Shown piece by piece: positions 17,934-23,732 of a stretch of 25,471 nucleotides of DNA. Source of the DNA: a virus; IMG/VR virus record IMGVR_UViG_3300027759_002963, positions 1-25,471 of that record. One strand, given 5' to 3'. The number at the start of each line of letters is the position of its first letter. The stretch's first letter is position 1. The position numbers were made by a program, and so were the translations under genes. Under the pieces are notes generated by a model. The model was not told the origin of the DNA, did no database searches, and saw only the letters and a program-made list of their open reading frames with translations.

Positions 17934-18725
17934 TTAATTGTAGTCTGTTTTATCTTCTACGTTCATTTGTAGTAATGAGTATTTTCTTTCTAAACAGGCA
18001 TTACAATAACCACAGTGCGATTTTGTGGTTAAAACTGAACAACAAGTAGAGTCAAAAATTTTATCTTCTAATCCTACTATTTGATAAAATTTAATAATAT
18101 CTATCTTTTTTAAATTTTCAAAAGGTTTTTTTACTGATTGATAATAATAGTTTACTTGTTCAAATCCCCACACGTTTTCAGCTGCCCAATAATTGTTGTC
18201 AAAGTTTTTAACGTAATAATAGAGTTCAGGATATTTTTCTGAATTAGTATTTAAATAATCATATAGTTGATAGAACGATATTAAACCTTTATCCCAACCA
18301 GAATCCCATAATAGTTGTATAGTTTCTCTGTGTTTATTGTTATAACCTCCAAAAATAAATTTTACGTTATCGTATTCATTATTAATTTTTTCTACTATCA
18401 AATCATAAATCATTCTATGAGGTTCGGAAAGCCCACTACTAATGTTTAATATGTTTACAGCTCCTAATTTTTGAAGTGCTGAATTAAAACTATTTGTTAT
18501 TTTTGTTGTTTTTTTTTCATTGTTTTCTATATTAATAAATTCATCTGTAGAATTTAAAACAAAAACAATGTTTTCTATACCGTAAATTTCTTTAGCTATT
18601 AAAGCCAATAGGTGTGAATTGCTTCCTCCTGAATATAGTATTGCTATTTTTTCACCTGTTGCAATAGGTCTAAAAACATCAAAAGTGTTGAATGTTTTTC
18701 CGTTTATATTATAATTACTATTCAT
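17934..18725 (-). CDS. QueC-like PP-loop ATPase with C-terminal zinc site
   Basis: This 263-residue protein resembles 7-cyano-7-deazaguanine synthase (QueC), which uses ATP and ammonia to turn a carboxylate into a nitrile. The PP-loop is ILYSGGSNSH, with SGGSNS at 32-37. The usual SGGxDS has Asp where this protein has Asn36, an unusual change. The C-terminus has one or two Cys (228, 229), then His237-Cys238-Gly-Tyr-Cys241-Asn-Ala-Cys244-Leu-Glu-Arg, very close to the QueC zinc motif HCGxCxxCxER. An extra ~25 residues precede the PP-loop. No QueD, QueE or GTP cyclohydrolase gene is in the window. Its first bases overlap the radical SAM gene by eight, so the two are co-translated. QueC-like proteins outside queuosine synthesis are known (QatC, Cap9 of type IV CBASS). 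The substrate here is unknown. Confidence 0.78.
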   Translation of the reverse strand: MNSNYNINGKTFNTFDVFRPIATGEKIAILYSGGSNSHLLALIAKEIYGIENIVFVLNSTDEFINIENNEKKTTKITNSFNSALQKLGAVNILNISSGLSEPHRMIYDLIVEKINNEYDNVKFIFGGYNNKHRETIQLLWDSGWDKGLISFYQLYDYLNTNSEKYPELYYYVKNFDNNYWAAENVWGFEQVNYYYQSVKKPFENLKKIDIIKFYQIVGLEDKIFDSTCCSVLTTKSHCGYCNACLERKYSLLQMNVEDKTDYN

Positions 18726-19737
18726 TGTCTATTCTTTCTTCTTTAGTGTACCACAAAGTTTTTTGTGGTGTTTTAATTCCATCAACTTCAATAACGTGTA
18801 CCTGCGAACCTGTACAACGTTGATGGCAAACAGATTTGTTGTTTGCATACATTGAGTTTAACCAATCATTATATAATTTACTTTTTAAAATTTCAAAAAT
18901 ACTTTTATTATGTAATGATATATTATATTTATCTTTATAAATTGACCAGTTAGTGGATTTATGAAATAAAGAGGCTGTCCAACAACAAGGGAATAGATTG
19001 CCCCAAGAATCTACATATATTTCTTTTCTTTGTTTATGTAAACAAATAAGCGGGCCTTCTTTAATTTGCATATATTCTATATTAAAACGATCTGCTGTTG
19101 GCGGATAAATTGATTTTTTGTTATTATCTTTATCTTTATATAAGTATGGTTTTTTGAAATCCTTAAATCTTGCCGAAATTTTTAAAACAAATTCTCCAAA
19201 CCCCATTTCTTTAGAAAGTTTTTCAGCTTCTTCCACTTGATGTTCATTATGAAAAAAAGGTATAAAAAACCATTTAGCATTAGCACCTGTACTAATAAAG
19301 GCTTTTGAATTTTCCATAAGCTTAGACCATTTAACATCAACACGATATGTATGGTTTGTATCTTCTAATCCATCTATATGAAATTCTACAAAAGATTTAG
19401 GTGTTAATTTATAAAGTTTTCCTAATTTAATCCAAAAATCTGTATTTCTTACACCACCATTTGTGCTTAAAGACATTAGTATATCAGGATTATTGTCTAA
19501 AATATATTTTGTTATAGGTAATAAATCATGAGCTATAGCTGGGTCTCCAAAATTGCCACAAAATTTAAATTTTTTTAATGACTTGATAAAATCTATTGGA
19601 AAAAACTTAATAAAATTATCATAACTAATTTCTGATTGATTATTAAGTATAAGTGGATTATTAGTCCTAGAACACATAGGACACTTTGCATTGCAACGGT
19701 TGGTTATTTCAAGGTGAACGGAATCAATTTGTTTCAT
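18718..19737 (-). CDS. Radical SAM enzyme with SPASM-like C-terminal cysteines
   Basis: This 339-residue protein is a radical SAM enzyme: EITNRC-NAKC-PMC gives the CxxxCxxC cluster at Cys15, Cys19 and Cys22, which binds the 4Fe-4S cluster that cleaves S-adenosylmethionine. FCGNFGDPAIAHDL and LSTNGG follow as the usual second and third strand motifs. The C-terminus carries five more cysteines, Cys232, the pair Cys251-Cys252, Cys304 and Cys308, in the contexts VDSWGNLFPCCW and CHQRC, as in SPASM domains that hold auxiliary clusters. It is longer than, and different from, QueE. SPASM-type enzymes act on peptides, sugars or small molecules, and the substrate here cannot be told. It is first in the minus-strand cassette, behind a one-mismatch late-promoter box, and overlaps the QueC-like gene by eight bases. 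Confidence 0.88.
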   Translation of the reverse strand: MKQIDSVHLEITNRCNAKCPMCSRTNNPLILNNQSEISYDNFIKFFPIDFIKSLKKFKFCGNFGDPAIAHDLLPITKYILDNNPDILMSLSTNGGVRNTDFWIKLGKLYKLTPKSFVEFHIDGLEDTNHTYRVDVKWSKLMENSKAFISTGANAKWFFIPFFHNEHQVEEAEKLSKEMGFGEFVLKISARFKDFKKPYLYKDKDNNKKSIYPPTADRFNIEYMQIKEGPLICLHKQRKEIYVDSWGNLFPCCWTASLFHKSTNWSIYKDKYNISLHNKSIFEILKSKLYNDWLNSMYANNKSVCHQRCTGSQVHVIEVDGIKTPQKTLWYTKEERIDNE

Positions 19738-19749
19738 TGTTTTATGGTC

Positions 19750-19757
19750 TATTTATG
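19750..19757 (-). promoter_or_regulatory. Leftward late-promoter-like box (CATAAATA) for cassette 1
   Basis: On the minus strand this reads CATAAATA, one base from TATAAATA. It lies 12 bases before the radical SAM start at 19737, so the leader would be only about six bases. It is the only promoter-like element I see before this five-gene cassette. Confidence 0.45.
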
Positions 19758-19760
19758 TCG

Positions 19761-19768
19761 TATAAATA
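19761..19768 (+). promoter_or_regulatory. Rightward late promoter box with strong ribosome site
   Basis: This is a perfect TATAAATA on the plus strand, 30 bases before the ATG at 19799. A strong ribosome binding site AAAGGAG at 19787-19793 follows, five bases before that ATG, the best Shine-Dalgarno in the window. It forms a divergent pair with the leftward box three bases away. Confidence 0.75.
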
Positions 19769-19798
19769 TAATATGAATTATATCATAAAGGAGACTAT

Positions 19799-19990
19799 AT
19801 GTCAATAACCATTAACGGTAAAGAGTATGATGAAACAAAGTTCAGTGATAAATTAAAAAATTACATTATAACAAGACAAGAAATGCAAAATAATAAAATA
19901 AAATTACTTGTTGAAATTGAAAAAATAGATGTATTGACTGAATATTATAATAATAAAATAGTAAAAGAATTAGAAATAGAAATAAAATAA
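19799..19990 (+). CDS. Small helical phage protein, DUF6447-like
   Basis: This 63-residue protein starts MSITINGKEYDETKFSDKLKNYI and continues as a charged helix (about 20-63) with Ile, Leu and Val at heptad-like spacing. The opening I-x-I-N-G-K-E-Y-D followed by a short helix recalls the DUF6447 family of marine phages and bacteria; I base this on memory of the motif only. Its role is unknown. It has the best promoter and ribosome site in the window, so it may be made in quantity. Its stop directly abuts the start of the next gene. The composition suggests a short coiled coil, perhaps a virion accessory or assembly helper. Confidence 0.7.
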   Translation: MSITINGKEYDETKFSDKLKNYIITRQEMQNNKIKLLVEIEKIDVLTEYYNNKIVKELEIEIK

Positions 19991-20338
19991 ATGGCATATA
20001 TCGCAAATTTATATCTTGATGCTGGAGCATCTTTTTCAAGTGATGTCTTTGTTCAGAATAGTGATGGTACGGCTTTTAGTTTAGCTAATCACACGGCTCA
20101 AGGAAAAATGTCCAAAGGATATTCTAATACTTATGAAAGAGTATATTTTGATATTGTAATTTATGAATCTGATGGAATTGTAACTATAAAATTAGACCCA
20201 GCTACAACAGCTCTATTAGAAGATGGCCGTTGGGTATATGATGTAGAAATAACTAACACGCTTGACAGTACAGTAACTCGTGTGGTAGAAGGTATTGTTA
20301 CTGTTTATCCTGGCGTAGTTTCTACTTATACTCCTTAA
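19991..20338 (+). CDS. Small beta-rich marine phage protein, probable virion component
   Basis: This 115-residue protein reads MAYIANLYLDAGASFSSDVFVQNSDG and then alternates short strands: AQGKMSKGYSNT, VTIKLDPATTALLEDGRWVYDVEIT, and TVTRVVEGIVTVYPGVV at the C-terminus. The layout is that of a small immunoglobulin-like or baseplate-upper-protein-like beta domain. Similar proteins with the RVVEGIVTV-NPGV ending occur among virion genes of marine myoviruses as I recall them. No catalytic residues are evident. The start lies immediately after the previous stop, so the two genes form a pair under the late promoter at 19761. The last 17 bases overlap the end of the converging GT/FkbM gene, the same end-to-end arrangement as at 15425. 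Confidence 0.72.
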   Translation: MAYIANLYLDAGASFSSDVFVQNSDGTAFSLANHTAQGKMSKGYSNTYERVYFDIVIYESDGIVTIKLDPATTALLEDGRWVYDVEITNTLDSTVTRVVEGIVTVYPGVVSTYTP

Positions 20339-21629
20339 TTTTTTTTGAAAAATGGTAATCACCATCTGGCCCGTTATCGCAAAAAGGACCAGAAATTAAT
20401 TTAAAACCTAAATTCTCAACATACTCAATTACTTCATCTCTTAGTGGTGCACCTTTGTTATATTCCACTATTTGCAATTCTAATATTAAATCTTTACAAT
20501 TTTTTAAGGCTTCTTTAGATCCTTTTAGTACATCTAATTCAGCGCCTTGTACATCTATCTTTATTAAATCTGGCATAGGCAGGTTTTTTGAACTTATAAT
20601 ACTATCTAAAGTTTTAGTTTTATATAATTTTTTATTACTTTCATTATATAATCTATTTGATTCAGAACTAATTTGTTCGTTTTCTTTATAATAACTATTA
20701 CCGCCAGGATGATAAGTGTTTTTATAAAAATTAACTTCTCTATCGTTTCTATCACTTAGTACACCTATATGATATTGTAAATTATTTTCTTTATATAAAA
20801 ATTCACACTCTGACATAGCTTCAAAAACAACATACTCAGCATTTGGCCATATTGTTTTAGCTTCACTTGTCCAGTGTAGAACACAAGCACCTATATCATA
20901 AATTACTTTTGGTAATATACTTAAACTCTTTAAATAATCTACATGCATTTGAGGCAACAATCTTTTTGTTGATAAATCTTTTAATCTATCAGGTATATTA
21001 ATTTCTTTTTTATTTACAGTTGGTGTATTGGGTGTACTTTCTACTTTAAAAATTGTATTACCTATATGTTCACAATGTACTGTTGTATCAGCAAATATTC
21101 CAAAACCTTTTGCTTTAACTTTTCTACAAAAATCAACATCTTCTGATATTGTGTTTCTATGATCTATTGCTGAATGATAAACAAAATGAGGATAAGGTAT
21201 TGATCTAAAAACTTCTCCTTTGATTAATACACAGCCCATACCACAAGCTATCAATTCTACTAATGGAATATTCTTTATTTTTTCGAATGGTATATTTGAA
21301 CAACCACCTCTATCATTAGGTTCATAAACTTCTAATATATGTTCGTTTTGTTTTCTTTGTATATAAAGGCCAGATACCATATCTTTATTATGACTTAAAA
21401 GTTTTTTAAGTGTATCTGGTGTAAATGAAATATCACTATCAACTGAAAACAAATAGTCATAACGAGTAGACCAACTTGCTATTAAATTTCTTATTTGATC
21501 TATTTGATAACCAAAGAAAAATTGTAGTTCAACTGTATAACCATCAGGAACTTCAAGATCATAAATGGCCTTCATTGTTGTTGTTTCAACATATTTGTTT
21601 GTTGGTATGGCGATCAATATCTTTTTCAT
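20322..21629 (-). CDS. Fusion of GT-A-like glycosyltransferase and FkbM methyltransferase
   Basis: This 435-residue protein joins two enzymes. Residues about 1-200 are a GT-A-like transferase: KILIAIPTNKYV at the start, QIRNLIASW, FSVDSDISF with the DxD at 64-66, SGLYIQRKQ, then SEDVDFCRK (162-170) and CEHIG, the order seen in family 2-like transferases. Residues about 240-415 are an FkbM-type methyltransferase, with IYDIGA (243-248) as motif I, VVFEAM, LDSII, and LIKIDVQGAELDVLKG (355-370) as the family signature. FkbM enzymes usually O-methylate a sugar or polyketide. The pairing implies that one chain adds a sugar and methylates it or its neighbour. The start overlaps the upstream GT fusion by ATGA. 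The 3' end overlaps the plus-strand 115-residue gene by 17 bases. Confidence 0.83.
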   Translation of the reverse strand: MKKILIAIPTNKYVETTTMKAIYDLEVPDGYTVELQFFFGYQIDQIRNLIASWSTRYDYLFSVDSDISFTPDTLKKLLSHNKDMVSGLYIQRKQNEHILEVYEPNDRGGCSNIPFEKIKNIPLVELIACGMGCVLIKGEVFRSIPYPHFVYHSAIDHRNTISEDVDFCRKVKAKGFGIFADTTVHCEHIGNTIFKVESTPNTPTVNKKEINIPDRLKDLSTKRLLPQMHVDYLKSLSILPKVIYDIGACVLHWTSEAKTIWPNAEYVVFEAMSECEFLYKENNLQYHIGVLSDRNDREVNFYKNTYHPGGNSYYKENEQISSESNRLYNESNKKLYKTKTLDSIISSKNLPMPDLIKIDVQGAELDVLKGSKEALKNCKDLILELQIVEYNKGAPLRDEVIEYVENLGFKLISGPFCDNGPDGDYHFSKKIKEYK

Positions 21630-23653
21630 TGAGTTAATATCCTATTTGCGTTTTTAGTTTGTTCTTCTGAGTTTACTTTATAATCATTTAAGGGGTGGGT
21701 ATCATTATAGTTGTAAATAATGTCCTGCACCACTTTGATCTTTTCAGGTTGACATTTTTCTATAAGAGTATAAAAAATAGAACCATCTCCTCCTGCTTTG
21801 TACCAATTTCCTTTTTCATCTTTAAACATATTCTCATTCACATTTTCTAAGAGAGAGGCCTTAAATGTTCTTAAATGAGTATAAGGCATATTCCAATTGA
21901 ATTTGTATTGTCTATATTTCTTTTCTTTTTTAATTTGTTCTGGATAAGGTTGAGATACTAAAGGTATCTTATCTACCATAGACCAACAAGAACCATAACT
22001 AAACTCGGTTGTGCCATCATAAAGATTATTGTAAAAATGAAATATTTGATTATCGTTTACTAAAGAATCATCTCCATCTAAGAACATTACTATATCATCA
22101 CTTTCACAAAATTTATTTATTGACTCTATTTGATTTCTTACAGCACCTTTATTTTCTGTATTCTTAATTACTTTAATCTTATCACTCTCATATTTTTTAG
22201 CCAACTCATAAGTATTATCTGTAGAACAATCATCAATAACAACCATTAAATAATTATCATAGTCTTGTGTAATAACCGATTTGATACATCTCTCAATATA
22301 TTTAGAAGCATTGTAAGTAGGCGTAATCAAAACAATTTTTTGTTGAGTATTTCTTGGTAAATAATTTTCTTCGTAATTGCTAAATCTTCTACCAAATACC
22401 TTTTTAACCCTAGAATTGATATGACTAACTTGTTTGTATTCTTCTTTTGAAAGATATTCTCCTAATTTTTTATATATATGTTGTTTCCATTGTAACGCAA
22501 TTGAATCCCAACCCACGATGCCTTTTATAATATTACAAGAATACATTTTTTGTTGATGTAAATATCTATTATTATTGGCCTGTAAAACCATATTTACAAA
22601 TTTATTTTCTTGTTCTTTTTTGTCAATAAATTTAAAAAGACTATTTGGTTCTATTGCATAATCGATTAAATAACAGGCCTGTTCAACGGCAGTTTCTTCT
22701 AAAGCTCCAAAACGAGTTGTAATTAAAGGAGTGTTATAAGCTAAAGATTCTAAAGTTGAAATACCAAATGTTTCAGGAAAGGCACCAGGAAATAACATAA
22801 AGCTGGCTTTTGCCATCAATTCTGCTATTTCAGATTGTTTAATTATACCTGTAAACTCTATATCTAATTTTTTATATTTTTCATCAGCGACTAATTCTCT
22901 CCATTTTTTTTCTTGTTCATCAGGAATAGCATTTTCTCTAAATCTATAATATCCACCAATTACTTTTAATTTAGCTTGAGGTATTTGTTGTTTAATTCTT
23001 TCCCATATATTCTCAACTAGAGGCAACATGCCTTTTGTAACTGAAGCATTGTAAACATATAAATGAGGATCTTTTTGTCTTATGTCTATTTCATCTTTAT
23101 AAAGAACAATACCATTACGTGTCATAAACATATGAGATTTTAATACTTCAAAATTTCTTCTTTTACCATGATCGCATGTAGTTACATAAGAAGTATGAAA
23201 ATCTGAAAGAGTAAATATTTCATCCATATCTTTGTGAACGATCATATCTTCTAGTAGATGATCTCCTTTAGCAAAAGTATCATGCATCCACATTGCTTTA
23301 AATTTAGCATTTTGTTTTATTTTAGAATATCTTTGAGGTTTAAAATTTTCAAATTGGTTATATAAATGAGGTGGTAAAAATGGTATTACTGTTCTGGAAG
23401 ATATGACCACATCAAAACTAAAGTCGTTTTTATAATCTAATATGGTATGATCTATATATTGAACATTATCGAATGTTCCTTCTTTCGATTCTTTATCTAT
23501 ACAATTATTAAATACAGTTACTTTAAAATTTTTTTTAGCAAGTTCTTTAGCGAGTAAAATAACGGCGGATTCTGAGCCTCCTAAACCTCTTTTGTTTAAG
23601 GTGTCGCCGTCATAAGTCAATCCAATAATGTCAATAATTGCTATAGAAATCAT
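21626..23653 (-). CDS. Bifunctional GT-B + GT-A glycosyltransferase
   Basis: This 675-residue protein carries two transferase domains. The N-terminal GT-B part (about 1-400) has the donor-loop-like GLGGSESAV (24-32), MWMHDTFAKGD, KLKVIGGYY and the C-terminal half motif FPGAFPETFGISTLESLAY (about 288-306), where the E-x-F-G-x-x-x-x-E pattern of GT4 binds the nucleotide sugar. The C-terminal GT-A part (about 435-675) is GT2: VLITPTYNASKYIERCI, VVIDDCSTDNT, NKGAVRNQ and VMFLDGDDSL (about 521-530), the metal-binding acidic motif. Such fusions make two linkages in sequence. No membrane segment or signal is seen. It is the first gene of the second cassette, behind a perfect leftward late box, and divergent from the collagen-like fibre gene across 79 bases. 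Confidence 0.87.
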   Translation of the reverse strand: MISIAIIDIIGLTYDGDTLNKRGLGGSESAVILLAKELAKKNFKVTVFNNCIDKESKEGTFDNVQYIDHTILDYKNDFSFDVVISSRTVIPFLPPHLYNQFENFKPQRYSKIKQNAKFKAMWMHDTFAKGDHLLEDMIVHKDMDEIFTLSDFHTSYVTTCDHGKRRNFEVLKSHMFMTRNGIVLYKDEIDIRQKDPHLYVYNASVTKGMLPLVENIWERIKQQIPQAKLKVIGGYYRFRENAIPDEQEKKWRELVADEKYKKLDIEFTGIIKQSEIAELMAKASFMLFPGAFPETFGISTLESLAYNTPLITTRFGALEETAVEQACYLIDYAIEPNSLFKFIDKKEQENKFVNMVLQANNNRYLHQQKMYSCNIIKGIVGWDSIALQWKQHIYKKLGEYLSKEEYKQVSHINSRVKKVFGRRFSNYEENYLPRNTQQKIVLITPTYNASKYIERCIKSVITQDYDNYLMVVIDDCSTDNTYELAKKYESDKIKVIKNTENKGAVRNQIESINKFCESDDIVMFLDGDDSLVNDNQIFHFYNNLYDGTTEFSYGSCWSMVDKIPLVSQPYPEQIKKEKKYRQYKFNWNMPYTHLRTFKASLLENVNENMFKDEKGNWYKAGGDGSIFYTLIEKCQPEKIKVVQDIIYNYNDTHPLNDYKVNSEEQTKNANRILTQ

Positions 23654-23671
23654 TTATTATAAAGTTAAAAT

Positions 23672-23679
23672 TATTTATA
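23672..23679 (-). promoter_or_regulatory. Leftward late promoter box for cassette 2
   Basis: On the minus strand this is a perfect TATAAATA, 18 bases before the bifunctional glycosyltransferase start at 23653. It overlaps the rightward box by four bases, giving the palindrome-like TATTTATAAATA. A leader of about 12 bases is predicted, without an obvious ribosome site. Confidence 0.65.
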
Positions 23680-23683
23680 AATA
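23676..23683 (+). promoter_or_regulatory. Rightward late promoter box for the collagen-like fibre
   Basis: This is a perfect TATAAATA on the plus strand, 49 bases before the fibre ATG at 23733. The predicted leader is about 43 bases with only a weak TAAAG element near the start. It shares four bases with the leftward box. Confidence 0.7.
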
Positions 23684-23732
23684 TACTATAACATAATATG
23701 GTAGATTTGTCAATCTAAAGAATTTAAAATAA

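Noticed and set aside
17934-19737. Reading the QueC-like and radical SAM pair as an ordinary queuosine or DNA 7-deazaguanine pathway (QueC + QueE).
   Set aside because: The radical SAM protein is too long for QueE and has SPASM-like cysteines, the PP-loop Asp is replaced, and no other pathway gene is in the window.
20455-20691. A 78-codon plus-strand frame opposite the FkbM domain.
   Set aside because: It lies across the conserved FkbM signature on the other strand, with no promoter or ribosome site of its own.
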